Part shown: positions 48,175 through 56,436 of the stretch, piece by piece
How the letters are laid out: each line of letters begins with the position of its first letter
Numbering within the stretch: position 1 is the first letter of the stretch
Notes under the pieces: generated by a model
Told to the model about the DNA's origin: nothing
Seen by the model: only the letters and a program-made list of their open reading frames with translations
The model's database searches: none
Program-made: the position numbers and the translations under genes
NCBI GenBank assembly: GCA_022448925.1
Contig: JAKVCP010000004.1
Span: 36,123-92,558 of the forward strand
Source: Paracoccaceae bacterium
Lineage (GTDB): Bacteria > Pseudomonadota > Alphaproteobacteria > Rhodobacterales > Rhodobacteraceae
Direction of reading: 5' to 3'
DNA: 56,436 nucleotides

Positions 48175-49157
48175 CCAATGCTGACGCTGGCCGCGCTTTC
48201 GGGAAGTTCCTCATCGAAACAGCGCTGATAGAATTCTGCGACGGTTTGGCGCTCTAGCTCGTCACATTTGTTCAGGAACGATACCCGGAACGCGTATCCG
48301 ATGTTGCGGAAAATTTCTGCGTTCTGGGCCCAGGCGATAACCGTCCGAGGGGACATGACCGTCGAAAGGTCGCCGTTCATGAAGGCTGTTCTGGTTAGAT
48401 CTGCCACAGTCACCATCTGGCGGATCTGCTTGCGGCCGCGTTCATTGTTGTAATGCGGGCATTTGGCCAGCACGATGGCGCTTTCGGCGTCAATCGACAG
48501 GTAGTTCAGCGTGGCGACCAGCGACCAACGGTCCATCTGGCCCTGGTTGATTTGCTGAGTCCCGTGGTAAAGCCCGGTCGTATCGCCAAGCCCCACCGTG
48601 TTCGCCGTTGCAAATATACGGAAATAGGGGTGCGGGTGGATCACGTCGTTCTGGTCAAGCAAAGTCAGTTTGCCGTCGACTTCAAGCACGCGCTGGATCA
48701 CGAACATCACGTCGGCGCGACCTGCATCGTATTCATCAAACACAATCGCCGTCGGATTGCGCAACGCCCAGGGCAGAATGCCTTCTTGGAACGCAGTGAC
48801 CTGCTTTCCGTCTTTCAGTTTGATCGCATCCTTGCCGATCAAGTCAATTCGGCTGATGTGACTGTCTAGATTGACACGCACAGCGGGCCAGTTCAAACGG
48901 GCTGCAACCTGTTCGATATGTGTCGATTTCCCGGTGCCGTGATATCCCTGAATCATCACGCGACGGTTGTGCGAGAACCCAGCCAGAATCGCCAAGGTCG
49001 TGTCGGGATCGAATTTATAGGTTGTGTCAAGATCCGGAACGCGTTCTGTCCGGTCTGCAAAGCCTTTGACGGTCATGTCCGTGTCGATGCCAAACACATC
49101 GCGAACAGAAATCTCTTCGGTCGGTTTTGCATCGATGTCCATCATGCCGTCGGCCAT
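48171..49157 (-). CDS. cobS: Cobaltochelatase subunit CobS
   Basis: The 328-residue AAA+ ATPase has Walker A in [20 protein letters not shown], Walker B in [20 protein letters not shown] and the conserved start [20 protein letters not shown]. It forms rings with CobT that power cobalt insertion by CobN in aerobic cobalamin synthesis. It is complete. Its own terminator and the 1.4 kb of small and decayed genes before cobT suggest that the usual close cobS-cobT arrangement has been loosened. Confidence 0.97.
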   Translation of the reverse strand: MADGMMDIDAKPTEEISVRDVFGIDTDMTVKGFADRTERVPDLDTTYKFDPDTTLAILAGFSHNRRVMIQGYHGTGKSTHIEQVAARLNWPAVRVNLDSHISRIDLIGKDAIKLKDGKQVTAFQEGILPWALRNPTAIVFDEYDAGRADVMFVIQRVLEVDGKLTLLDQNDVIHPHPYFRIFATANTVGLGDTTGLYHGTQQINQGQMDRWSLVATLNYLSIDAESAIVLAKCPHYNNERGRKQIRQMVTVADLTRTAFMNGDLSTVMSPRTVIAWAQNAEIFRNIGYAFRVSFLNKCDELERQTVAEFYQRCFDEELPESAASVSIG

Positions 49158-49341
49158 ATCCGTCGTCCTTTATCACCCGGTCTTGCGTCTGGCCTGTCGT
49201 GCACCATATCGGCAGTCGGGGCAAGGCCCGCGAGGGTACAATTTGCCATCAGGGCGACGCCGATGTCACGCGATTGTGCAGGCCGCGCTTTTGCCTCAAA
49301 TTACCTAGATCGGCAAATCTGGTCGGAAAGGGGGGTATGGA

Positions 49342-49560
49342 ATGTTCCGACCCGTTTTCCTGAGTGCCTTGGGCACCGCTGTTGCAACACCCGTTTCAAG
49401 TGCTGACAAGCGGTTTGAGGTCACACGCACCGACGCAGAATGGCGTGCGATGGTGTCGCCGCTTGAATGTGTCGCCGCTTGAATACAGGGTCATGCGTAA
49501 CCACGGGACCGAAGCGGCGTACAGCTCGCCACTGGACAGCATCTGGGATGAGGGTGGCCT
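49342..49560 (+). pseudogene. msrB: Exported msrB fragment disrupted by a 16-bp duplication
   Basis: The start MFRPVFLSALGTAVATPVSS is an export signal, followed by KRFEVTRTDAEWRAMVSPLE, the N-terminal part of methionine-R-sulfoxide reductase. A perfect 16-base tandem duplication then shifts the frame and leads to a stop after ECVAA. Skipping one copy restores EYRVMRNHGTEAAYSSPLDS, again clearly MsrB. After IWDEGG the similarity ends, and the zinc cysteines and catalytic Cys domain are absent, replaced by another decayed gene. So the gene is both frameshifted and truncated at its 3' end. It would have repaired oxidised periplasmic proteins. Confidence 0.75.
49453..49484 (+). repeat. Perfect 16-bp tandem duplication inside msrB
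   Basis: GTGTCGCCGCTTGAAT occurs twice back to back (49453-49468 and 49469-49484). Because 16 is not a multiple of three, it shifts the reading frame. The identity of the copies points to a recent slippage event. Confidence 0.95.
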
Positions 49561-50134
49561 CGCAGTATCCTGGTTGGGTGATCCGCATCACCGGTCCGAT
49601 CACAGCCGGCGATACTGGGCAATTGCGCAGCTTTCAGGCGCAGAATGACCTGATCCACTGTTATGAACCGGGCTATTGTCCGTTTCGGAATGTGCTGCTG
49701 GGCAACAGTGCGGGCGGCGATCCTGCCAAGGATCCCGAGGGCGTCATGAATTTCAAGGGCATGGCCGATGTGCTGTGCTGTGTCATGCGCCGGTTCAATC
49801 GCAAGGCCATGATCTTGCAAGTCTTTCAGGAAGATTTCGAAAAGGAATATGCTCCGGTGGTGCTGCGGGATTGCGGCCGCCCAATGGGGTCACCGTGGGC
49901 ATTCTGCGGCTGGGTCGACTACCGTTGGTTGGAAATGCCAGCCTGCTGCAAGCCATGCTGAACGCCTCTGGCCATTACGGGGGTCCGGTGGACGGCAAAC
50001 CCGGGGCGCCGACACTCTATGCGGTCGCACAGGCGAACTGCGATCTGTTACAGATGCCAGGGTCGGATCAGGGAACGGTCACGGATGCGCTGATGCAAGC
50101 GCTGGGTGCCCGGGCGCGCAGGTCGCTGCAATAA
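49561..50134 (+). pseudogene. Decayed exported ClpP-like protein with peptidoglycan-binding-like end
   Basis: One frame reads GWVIRITGPITAGDTGQLRS and later FRNVLLGNSAGGDPAK, which resembles periplasmic ClpP-like proteins (COG3904 type) where a strand, GxI and GD are followed by VxLNSPGG. Here the expected Ser-Pro-Gly-Gly is NSAGG. After about 49875 the similarity passes to another frame, NASLLQAMLNASGHYGGPVD then GKPGAPTLYAVAQ, which looks like a peptidoglycan-binding repeat. No proper start exists, since the 5' side runs into the msrB fragment. It is best seen as a deletion fusion followed by frameshift. Confidence 0.5.
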
Positions 50135-50192
50135 AACATTGCCTTTCGGTCACTGCGCAGCAGGCGCAAACCGGTGCCGGGCGGGTGTCAGA

Positions 50193-50759
50193 CTAGGGTG
50201 AAACCTCGTCTGCAACGACCGTGAACCAGATGGGCACGAACCGGGGGGTCACTGTTTCGGGCACGCTGGCGCCTACCCTGAAGGCGTAGCGGTCGACCTT
50301 GGCTGTGCCCGTAGCGATGGCCTGGCCGTTTTCAAAGGTCACGCCAAAAACAACGGGCAGAACTTGCGGGGTGCCGCGCAGGATCAAGGTGGCTTGGGTT
50401 TGGTACTGGCCCGCGCCTATCTGTTCGAACCCCTTGGCCTGCAGACGGGCCACGGCGAACCGTCGCACCCCCAACCACGTGCCGCCGCGGAGTTCCCGAT
50501 CAAGACCCAAATCGCCGACGCTGATCGCAGCCACGTCCAGCGTGATGTCCAATTCCGCCTTATCCAGCAGGCTTGGATCGTAAAGCACGCGTCCGTCACG
50601 GATCGGAAGGCCGCCAGTGACCGGGCGTGGCGGATCACCAATGGGATAGGTGATCGCTGTCTCAAACCGGAGCGTCGACTGCTCCGGTAGGATGGTCCAT
50701 TCTGCGGCCAATACAGGTGAGCCGAGCATCAAAAGCCCGGTCAACACCCGCCTGATCAC
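50193..50759 (-). CDS. Exported YceI-family protein
   Basis: The 188-residue product has a signal peptide (MIRRVLTGLLMLGSPVLA) and a YceI lipocalin-like barrel: EWTILPEQSTLRFETAITYP, AELDITLDVAAISVG, GGTWLGVRRFAVARLQAKGF and the C-terminal DRYAFRVGASVPETVTPRFV. YceI proteins bind polyisoprenoid or amide ligands in the periplasm; the ligand is unknown here. Its ATG overlaps the stop of the J-domain gene as ATGA, so both are coupled. Confidence 0.93.
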   Translation of the reverse strand: MIRRVLTGLLMLGSPVLAAEWTILPEQSTLRFETAITYPIGDPPRPVTGGLPIRDGRVLYDPSLLDKAELDITLDVAAISVGDLGLDRELRGGTWLGVRRFAVARLQAKGFEQIGAGQYQTQATLILRGTPQVLPVVFGVTFENGQAIATGTAKVDRYAFRVGASVPETVTPRFVPIWFTVVADEVSP

Positions 50760-51388
50760 TTGAAGTTCCTGCTGTCTTTGATCTGATCCCAGGCCCAGAC
50801 CACTTCTTGCAATTGCTCTTCCTGGCTGCGATCTCCGCCATTCATGTCAGGGTGGAGCACTTTGATCAGTTTTTTGTAGGCCTTTCGAACCTCTGCTTTG
50901 GACCAGTGATCCTTGGCCTCAAGGATTTCAACCGCGCGACGCTCTGTCGGTGGCAGGCGGCGCGTGCTGCCGCCGGTGTTGGCATTGCGTCCGGGGTTGC
51001 GTGTGGCGTTGTTGCCAAGCACCTGGTGCGGGTCTTCGATCCCCAGCCGCGCCCAAGCACGGGCCTCGGGATCGCGGAAGTCCTTTGTTTCACGCTCCCA
51101 AACCTTGTCCTTGGTGGTTTGCGCGTTCATTTCCGCTTCGGTTTTACCGTCGAAGAAGTTCCATTTCAGATTGTATTCGCGAATGTGTTCCTTGCAGAAC
51201 CAATAGTAATCATCCAACACATCGGGCGCCTTTGGCGCCCGGTACTTGCCGGGTTTGTTGCAGCCCTCGAAATCGCAAACGCGGGTCGATGTCTCTGACT
51301 CACCGGTCATACCGCGACGTCCGCGTGGGTTTTTCTTCTTGGCCGATCCGACAGACATATCAAAACCGAAGGGATCTGTTTTGCTCAT
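50756..51388 (-). CDS. J-domain (DnaJ-like) protein
   Basis: The 210-residue protein has an N-terminal part with CDFEGCNKPGKYRAPKAPDV, possibly a small metal-binding site, and a C-terminal J domain (about residues 150-208) with the HPD motif in YKKLIKVLHPDMNGGDRSQE. It should stimulate DnaK on specific clients. A J-domain gene beside cobS is a common arrangement in Rhodobacteraceae and may help chelatase assembly, though this is inferred from position. It is the upstream partner of YceI. Confidence 0.92.
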   Translation of the reverse strand: MSKTDPFGFDMSVGSAKKKNPRGRRGMTGESETSTRVCDFEGCNKPGKYRAPKAPDVLDDYYWFCKEHIREYNLKWNFFDGKTEAEMNAQTTKDKVWERETKDFRDPEARAWARLGIEDPHQVLGNNATRNPGRNANTGGSTRRLPPTERRAVEILEAKDHWSKAEVRKAYKKLIKVLHPDMNGGDRSQEEQLQEVVWAWDQIKDSRNFK

Positions 51389-51537
51389 TTTAGCACCTCA
51401 ACGACTCGAGCGGCTGATCTTAGACCATCCGCGCCGGGTGTGTAGGGGGATTTGCATGAAATTTTGCAAGTCGCGGCAAAAGTGATCGCTTGTTTCTGAT
51501 TTCGACGCGCCGTTGCAAAGGACACAGGCAGGTTCGA

Positions 51538-52101
51538 TCATTCGGCGGCGAAATCATCGTCCTTGCCGCGCATTCGGGCCGCGCGCTCTCGCAGCACTGG
51601 CCCGGGATCCGAGACATCCTGTGTTCTGCCCTGGTCTTCAACAGCGCCATCCTCGCTTTGGCGCAGTTCTTCAAGGCGTTGCAGCAGGGGATCACGATCG
51701 GTCGCACCTTCGGTGTCCGCGTATGGCGTGATCGCTTCGAAATGGCCAAAGCCGCCGGCATCTTCGACCGGAACGACAATTGGAGCAGCTGCTTCTGGCG
51801 CGGGCTCATCTGACGCGTCTGGCGCCGCCAACAAATGTGGATCAGCGTCTTCATAGCGGGCATCGGTTGCCAGTATTCGACGAAATACCAGAACATTGCG
51901 CCATGTCGTTACTTTTGACGCCAGACCCGCGCGCTCTTCGGAGGGCAGCGTTTCGCTGCGCTGGTATTCCCAGCCGTCGGCCCCCATCTCGTTCATCACG
52001 CGTTGCAGGGCAAACGCAAACCGTGCCTCTGCGCCCTTTATGCCCTTTGCCTTTTCGCCCCGTGCGGGCGCTGGCACCACTTTGTATTCCCAGCCTGACA
52101 T
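51538..52101 (-). CDS. DUF4177-type protein
   Basis: The 187-residue product begins MSGWEYKVVPAPARGEKAKG and has RVMNEMGADGWEYQRSETLP then TTWRNVLVFRRIL, the small DUF4177 fold (N-terminal 80 residues). The rest is an acidic, Pro- and Ala-rich tail (DEPAPEAAAPIVVPVEDAGG) ending in RAARMRGKDDDFAAE, probably disordered. Function unknown. The start is the Met of the domain; a longer frame adds 34 residues without resemblance. It lies 150 bases upstream of the J-domain gene on the same strand. Confidence 0.85.
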   Translation of the reverse strand: MSGWEYKVVPAPARGEKAKGIKGAEARFAFALQRVMNEMGADGWEYQRSETLPSEERAGLASKVTTWRNVLVFRRILATDARYEDADPHLLAAPDASDEPAPEAAAPIVVPVEDAGGFGHFEAITPYADTEGATDRDPLLQRLEELRQSEDGAVEDQGRTQDVSDPGPVLRERAARMRGKDDDFAAE

Positions 52102-52439
52102 TGGGTTCCCCCGCATTTTTTTGACGTCACAAATTAGCAGGGCTCGCGCACAGAGTCGCCCCCCCCGCGCGGTTTCAGATGAACATGCGCGGCGTGCGGG
52201 CAACAGGTGCCATGCGCTGCGCGAGCAGCCGTGAACTGCGGTCGTACAGACGGCACATCAGTCTCAGCCGCGTCATGCGGCCTGCCATGAGAGACCATCC
52301 CGGTGCGAACAGTGACATGTGTCAGCACCCTGCGGCTTTTGGCTTGCAGCGATATCTACGCAAGGGGTGCCTGCGCCTTTGTCCGGGGCATGAGCTGTGC
52401 CGCAAACCGGAGCGCTGATCATGGAGCAAACTGAGGCGT
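52102..52439. other. Intergenic stretch of 0.34 kb
   Basis: Only short frames without motifs occur; the longest plus-strand one (79 codons) is Arg-, Cys- and Met-rich and matches nothing known. No terminator for gatB was recognised. Confidence 0.35.
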
Positions 52440-53948
52440 TTACTGCGCCAGCTTTTTCGACACGATTTCGTTCACGGCTTTCGGATTCGCCTTGCCGCCC
52501 GTGGCCTTCATGACCTGGCCAACAAACCACCCTGCGAGCTTTGGGTTCTGCTTGGCTTTTTCGACCTGAGCCGGGTTGGCAGCGATGATGTCATCCACGG
52601 CCGCCTCGATGGCGCCGGTGTCTGTCACCTGTTTCATGCCACGGGCCTCGACGATGTCAGCGGGGTCTCCGCCCTCGGTGTAAACAATCTCGAACAGGTC
52701 CTTGGCGATCTTGCCGCTGATCGTATTTGCCTTGATCAGGTCGATGATCCCGCCCAGCTGTGCGGCCGAAATCGGCGAGGCACTGATTTCGTGTCCGTCC
52801 TGTTTCAGGCGGCCGAAAAGTTCATTGATCACCCAGTTTGCGGCCAGCTTCGCCTCGCGACCCTCGGCGACAGCAAGAAAAAAGTCTGCGTTTTCCTTCT
52901 CGGCGGTCAGCACGGATGCGTCGTAGTCGGTTAGGCCAAGTGCCATCAGACGTGCCTTGAGGGCGTCAGGCAGTTCGGGCAGCGTTGCTGCGATGTCATC
53001 AACCCACCCTTGCTCAATCTCAAGTGGCAGCAGATCGGGACAGGGGAAGTAGCGATAGTCATGCGCTTCTTCCTTTGAGCGCATCGAGCGGGTTTCGTTC
53101 TTGTCCGGATCATAGAGCCGCGTTTCCTGGTCGATGTCGCCGCCGGCCTCAAGGATGCCAATCTGGCGACGCGCTTCATGATCGATGGCGGCTTGAATGA
53201 ACCGCATGGAATTCATGTTCTTGATTTCACAGCGTGTGCCGAGATGGCTGAAATCCTGCGTTTCCTGATACTTTTCATACTGGCCGGTCAGGCAGACCGA
53301 CACGTTTACATCGGCGCGCAGGTTGCCATTTTGCATATTGCCGTCGCAGGTGCCCAGGTAGCGCAGGATCTGGCGCAGCTTTGTAACATAGGCGGCGGCC
53401 TCTTCAGGGCCACGAATGTCGGGGCGGCTGACAATTTCCATCAGCGCAACGCCGGTGCGGTTGAGATCGACAAACGACATGTTCGGATCCATGTCGTGAA
53501 TAGACTTCCCGGCGTCTTGTTCGATGTGGATCCGTTCAATTCGGACGCGCCGGGCAATGCCAGGCTCCATGTCCACAATGACCTCTCCCTCGCCGACGAT
53601 GGGTTCATACAACTGGCTGATCTGATAGCCTTGTGGCAGGTCAGGGTAAAAGTAGTTCTTGCGGTCGAAGGCGGACTTGAGGTTGATGTCGGCTTTCAGG
53701 CCCAGCCCAGTGCGCACGGCCTGTTCGACGCAGAACTCGTTGATCACGGGCAGCATGCCGGGCATCGCGGCGTCAACGAAGGCGACGTTTGCGTTGGGCT
53801 CGGCGCCAAATTTGGTCGAGGCGCCGGAAAACAGCTTTGCCTGCGAGGCAATCTGAGCATGGACTTCCATGCCAATCACCAGTTCCCAATCGTGCTTGGC
53901 TCCGGCGATGACTTTGGGTTTTGGGCTGTCAAAGGTCAGGTCCAGCAT
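52440..53948 (-). CDS. gatB: Asp-tRNA(Asn)/Glu-tRNA(Gln) amidotransferase subunit B
   Basis: The 502-residue protein is a complete Gat[21 protein letters not shown] near the start, [40 protein letters not shown] with the kinase-core residues, [19 protein letters not shown], and a C-terminal tail domain ending [19 protein letters not shown]. It activates misacylated Glu- or Asp-tRNA for amidation with GatA and GatC. gatA and gatC are not in the window. Start chosen as the first Met with a good fit to family length. Confidence 0.97.
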   Translation of the reverse strand: MLDLTFDSPKPKVIAGAKHDWELVIGMEVHAQIASQAKLFSGASTKFGAEPNANVAFVDAAMPGMLPVINEFCVEQAVRTGLGLKADINLKSAFDRKNYFYPDLPQGYQISQLYEPIVGEGEVIVDMEPGIARRVRIERIHIEQDAGKSIHDMDPNMSFVDLNRTGVALMEIVSRPDIRGPEEAAAYVTKLRQILRYLGTCDGNMQNGNLRADVNVSVCLTGQYEKYQETQDFSHLGTRCEIKNMNSMRFIQAAIDHEARRQIGILEAGGDIDQETRLYDPDKNETRSMRSKEEAHDYRYFPCPDLLPLEIEQGWVDDIAATLPELPDALKARLMALGLTDYDASVLTAEKENADFFLAVAEGREAKLAANWVINELFGRLKQDGHEISASPISAAQLGGIIDLIKANTISGKIAKDLFEIVYTEGGDPADIVEARGMKQVTDTGAIEAAVDDIIAANPAQVEKAKQNPKLAGWFVGQVMKATGGKANPKAVNEIVSKKLAQ

Positions 53949-54310
53949 GGTCTCTCCGGGATTGTCGCCTTCGGGTATCGCTTTGCACCTGCCTTAGGAC
54001 AGGGGCGCGGCAGGGTCAATGTGCAGAGCGTGCCAAAGAGGCCCTCTTGGTGCTCTTTCACGCCTCCGGATCAGTCCTCGGGTATCGAGCCTGATGGTGA
54101 GCGTGTCAGGATGTCAGTGCGCACCCGATACCTGTTACCACCGGGTTTAAGCCACGCCATGGCGTTGGCTGAGGCACCCTGGCGTCTTGCAAATGGTGCG
54201 GGGCTGTTTCAGATTTAACCCATGCGACCGTGCTTTGACCCGCGCCGACCCACATCGCAATCAACACAGGGCATTGTGTCTTTGGTGCAGAGATTCTAGG
54301 GGCTGACGTC
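53949..54310. other. Divergent intergenic region of 0.36 kb
   Basis: Between the divergent starts of gatB and dusA no gene, tRNA or repeat was recognised. It presumably holds both promoters. Confidence 0.4.
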
Positions 54311-55309
54311 ATGCTTACTTTCCCGCTTGCCAAACATGCCCGCCTGAGCGTGGCCCCGATGATGGATTGGACCGACAGACATTGCCGTGTGTTCCACCGT
54401 GCATTGTCGCGCCATGCCTTGCTGTACACGGAAATGGTGACCGCGCCAGCTCTGGTCCGCGGAGGCGCCTTGCATCTGCTGGATCATTCTGAGACCGAAC
54501 ACCCGGTGGTTTTGCAGCTTGGGGGCTCAGATGCCAAGGAACTGGCCGAGGCCGCCCGGATCGGCACTGCCGCAGGTTATGATGAGATCAACCTGAACGT
54601 CGGATGCCCGTCGGATCGGGTGCAATCGGGCACGTTTGGGGCGGTCTTGATGAAGACGCCTGATCAGGTCGCCCGCTGCGTCGAGGCAATGTCCACAGCG
54701 ACGTCCCGCCCCGTGACGGTGAAATGCAGGATCGGTGTTGACGATCAGGACCCACACAAGGTGCTGCCCGAGTTCATCGCACGGGTGGCTGCTGCGGGTT
54801 GCCAACATTTCATCGTACATGCCCGCAAGGCCTGGCTTAAGGGTCTCAGCCCCAAAGAGAACCGTGAAATCCCGCCGCTGGACTATGATTTGGTTGCCCA
54901 GATGCGCAGCTTGTTTCCGGGACTGCAACTTTCGATCAACGGGGGAATAACGCGCCTCGATGAGGCCGCAGCTTTTCTAGATGGCGGGTTTGACGGGGTG
55001 ATGTTCGGACGTGCTGCCTATCATCAGCCCTGGGACATTCTGGCACGCGCGGATCGCGAGATCTTTGGCGATGACACGGCTCCGGTTTTGGATCCCGCGC
55101 AGGCCGCGCGCTTGATGATCCCCTATATCGAGGCGCATCTGACGGGCGGCGGTCGGCTGCATCAGGTAACCCGTCACATGCTGGGCCTGTTCGCCGGACG
55201 TCCCGGTGCGCGAAACTGGCGTCGGGTTCTGTCCGAGGGCGCAACGCGGCCCGGCGTCGGCCCGGAAGTGCTGGAACAGGCCCTGGCGCAGGTTGAGCAG
55301 GCCGCATGA
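54311..55309 (+). CDS. dusA: tRNA-dihydrouridine synthase A
   Basis: The 332-residue FMN enzyme reduces uridines in the D loop of tRNA. It shows APMMDWTDRHCRVFHRALSR at the start, NVGCPSDRVQSGTFGAVLMK with the catalytic Cys, VTVKCRIGVDDQD with FMN-binding Lys region and INGGITRLDEAAAFLDGGFD then VMFGRAAYHQPW. These are DusA-type sequences. Its stop overlaps the next start as ATGA. Confidence 0.96.
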   Translation: MLTFPLAKHARLSVAPMMDWTDRHCRVFHRALSRHALLYTEMVTAPALVRGGALHLLDHSETEHPVVLQLGGSDAKELAEAARIGTAAGYDEINLNVGCPSDRVQSGTFGAVLMKTPDQVARCVEAMSTATSRPVTVKCRIGVDDQDPHKVLPEFIARVAAAGCQHFIVHARKAWLKGLSPKENREIPPLDYDLVAQMRSLFPGLQLSINGGITRLDEAAAFLDGGFDGVMFGRAAYHQPWDILARADREIFGDDTAPVLDPAQAARLMIPYIEAHLTGGGRLHQVTRHMLGLFAGRPGARNWRRVLSEGATRPGVGPEVLEQALAQVEQAA

Positions 55310-56088
55310 GCCCCCGCGCCATTCTGTCAGAGCGCGGTTGGGCCAAGTTTCCTGCAACGCCCGACACGCTGCGGTGGGCAGAGGCTGCGCATGATGTTGC
55401 AGACAGGATCCTGCAAGACGCGGAACACCAAAAGACATGGCTGCAGTGCGAAGGCACATGGTTTGTCGGCGTCGATGTCTTGCCGTCGGATGCAGCGGGC
55501 GCACTTCATGGGGTGCCGCTGCGCGGTCCTGCAGTTGATGCCTTGCCTGCCGGGCAAGACCTGCACCCGGCGCAACTTTCGGTGATCTATCCTGGCTACC
55601 CCAAGCCCCGGCAGGGCGAAAGCGATGCGGCGTTTCGCTTCCGCGAGAAACGCTACGCAGCCCATGTGGACGGAATACTTGCTGACGGACCAAAGCGGCG
55701 GCGTTTTCTGCGCGAACCTCATGCCATCATTCTGGGAATTGCGCTGAACGATGTCCCGCCCGAGGCCGGTCCGCTTGTCGTCTGGTCGCACAGTCAGGTC
55801 GTGATGCGCGGCGTATTTCAACAGGCCTTCAGGGGCGTGCCCGATGACGAGTGGTCCGATATAGATGTGACAGAGGTTTATACACAGGCTCGCAAATCTG
55901 TCTTTGAAACATGTACCCCCCAGACCATACCGATGCAGCGTGGAGAGATGGTTTTGGTCCATCGTTTGGCCCTTCATGGCATCGCGCCCTGGCGCGATAC
56001 CGGAAGGCCATGGCCGTCGGGGCGCCGTATTGCGTATTTCCGACCACAACTTACAGGCGGTGTTGCGGATTGGATTTCAGCTGATTAG
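55306..56088 (+). CDS. PhyH-like (phytanoyl-CoA dioxygenase-type) protein
   Basis: The 260-residue protein shows a possible 2-oxoglutarate/iron facial triad: HVDG (His and Asp two apart, near residue 125), then a distal His in LVHRLALHGIAPW and an Arg in GRRIAYFRPQ. The region LREPHAIILGIALNDVPPEA then GPLVVWSHSQVV also fits the PhyH fold. Activity and substrate are not known; homologues in Rhodobacteraceae are annotated as hypothetical. Coupling by ATGA to dusA is notable and may hint at tRNA or nucleotide modification, which is an inference only. Confidence 0.65.
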   Translation: MSPRAILSERGWAKFPATPDTLRWAEAAHDVADRILQDAEHQKTWLQCEGTWFVGVDVLPSDAAGALHGVPLRGPAVDALPAGQDLHPAQLSVIYPGYPKPRQGESDAAFRFREKRYAAHVDGILADGPKRRRFLREPHAIILGIALNDVPPEAGPLVVWSHSQVVMRGVFQQAFRGVPDDEWSDIDVTEVYTQARKSVFETCTPQTIPMQRGEMVLVHRLALHGIAPWRDTGRPWPSGRRIAYFRPQLTGGVADWISAD

Positions 56089-56120
56089 CCGAAACAAAAC
56101 CGGCGCAACATGAGGAATGG

Positions 56121-56136
56121 TTAACAAGTGGTTAAC
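56121..56136 (+). promoter_or_regulatory. CtrA-type binding site (TTAA-N7-TTAAC)
   Basis: TTAACAAGTGGTTAAC is a full match to the CtrA consensus TTAA-N7-TTAA. The GGTTAACAA unit is repeated with an 11-base period. It lies about 90 bases before the start of the repeat protein, a typical place for CtrA activation. Confidence 0.6.
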
Positions 56137-56223
56137 AAAGATCCTCAATTGTGGCGAAACAATTGCGCGAATGCCCCAAAAAAGCCTCAAATGACCCAGC
56201 TTGGGTGATTTCGGGGGGGTAAC

Positions 56224-56436
56224 ATGCTTGCGCTATTCGGACTTCTGACGTTTGGTGTTCTATTTTCGCTGGCCGGCGCTTTTGATGGCAGTGATGATGG
56301 CTTTGACGGTGACGACGGTCTTGACGACGGCGATGGCTTTGACGGTGACGACGGGCTTGGCGGCGACGACGGGCTTGACGACGGCGATGGCTTTGACGGT
56401 GACGACGGGCTTGACGACGACGACGGGCTTGACGAC
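56224..56436 (+). CDS. Acidic hexapeptide-repeat protein, N-terminal part (window edge)
   Basis: The first 71 codons are visible. MLALFGLLTFGVLFSLAGAF is a hydrophobic segment that could be an export signal or anchor, and the rest is repeats of six residues of the form Gly-Phe/Leu-Asp-x-x-Asp (GFDGDD, GLDDGD and variants). This looks like a calcium-binding or extended acidic linker at the start of a large surface or RTX-type protein, but the remaining part is outside the window. GGGGGGGT lies before the ATG. A CtrA box upstream suggests cell-cycle or motility-type control. Confidence 0.75.
   Translation, partial: MLALFGLLTFGVLFSLAGAFDGSDDGFDGDDGLDDGDGFDGDDGLGGDDGLDDGDGFDGDDGLDDDDGLDD
56299..56436 (+). 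repeat. 18-bp coding tandem repeat
   Basis: About 7.7 copies of an 18-base unit (GGCTTTGACGGTGACGAC and relatives) run to the window end. Three copies are identical at the DNA level, a sign of recent expansion. The array continues beyond the window. Confidence 0.9.

Noticed and set aside
52179-52418. Plus-strand frame of 79 codons upstream of the gatB end
   Set aside because: Arg-, Met- and Cys-rich with no recognisable family or start signal.

Overview
This window looks like a chromosomal segment from a marine alphaproteobacterium of the Roseobacter group (Rhodobacteraceae). The evidence is the gene content: a cobaltochelatase pair CobS/CobT with a J-domain neighbour, the lineage-typical families DUF6314, DUF6477 and DUF6456, an adjacent surE-pcm pair, a Glu-type MetA and a CtrA-type TTAA-N7-TTAA box. 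The base composition is moderately GC-rich. No rRNA, tRNA, CRISPR array or intact mobile element was seen.

Layout. 1-8.2 kb is mostly minus-strand housekeeping: the pcm start, surE, an SDR, a tightly coupled HAD / DUF985 cupin / VOC operon whose last gene is frameshifted, a Nudix hydrolase, eno with promoter and terminator, an EamA transporter and purB. 8.2-9.6 kb holds DUF6314 and bioY with a strong terminator, followed by about 0.8 kb without a gene. 10.4-14.4 kb is a signalling module: a NarL-type response regulator, a cysteine-free exported molybdopterin-fold protein and a hybrid kinase with PAS, HisKA, REC and Hpt. 14.4-21 kb carries a metA operon, a FadL-type porin, a second EamA transporter, a small exported protein and a sulfotransferase-like protein. 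21.2-22.7 kb is a graveyard of two IS5-family transposases next to guaA. 24.6-30.5 kb holds an MttB-like methyltransferase without a corrinoid partner, the divergent DUF6477/DUF6456 pair with a candidate operator, lipA and two c-type cytochromes.

30.5-34 kb is another decayed zone, with a GrpB gene cut by an in-frame amber codon, an IS256 relic and a small glycine-rich protein. 34-44.2 kb contains hpt, a COQ10/RatA protein, a GlcD-like FAD dehydrogenase, a ClC antiporter, an orphan Trypco2-like protein, an IS1380 relic, a DUF900 hydrolase, DUF427 and an M24 aminopeptidase. 44.4-51.4 kb is the cobalamin chelatase neighbourhood, with cobT and cobS separated by decayed DNA, an msrB fragment broken by a 16-bp tandem duplication, a decayed exported ClpP-like gene, YceI and a J-domain protein. 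51.5-56.4 kb has DUF4177, gatB, dusA coupled to a PhyH-like protein, and finally a CtrA box in front of an acidic hexapeptide-repeat protein cut by the window end.

The main theme is a streamlined core with many ATGA-coupled gene pairs, interrupted by decaying accessory DNA: three or four broken genes and four transposase relics. The least described pieces are the cysteine-free molybdopterin-fold protein with its kinase, the DUF6477/DUF6456 switch region, the orphan Trypco2 protein and the CtrA-linked acidic repeat protein. All functional statements come from recognising families by eye; no database search was run.
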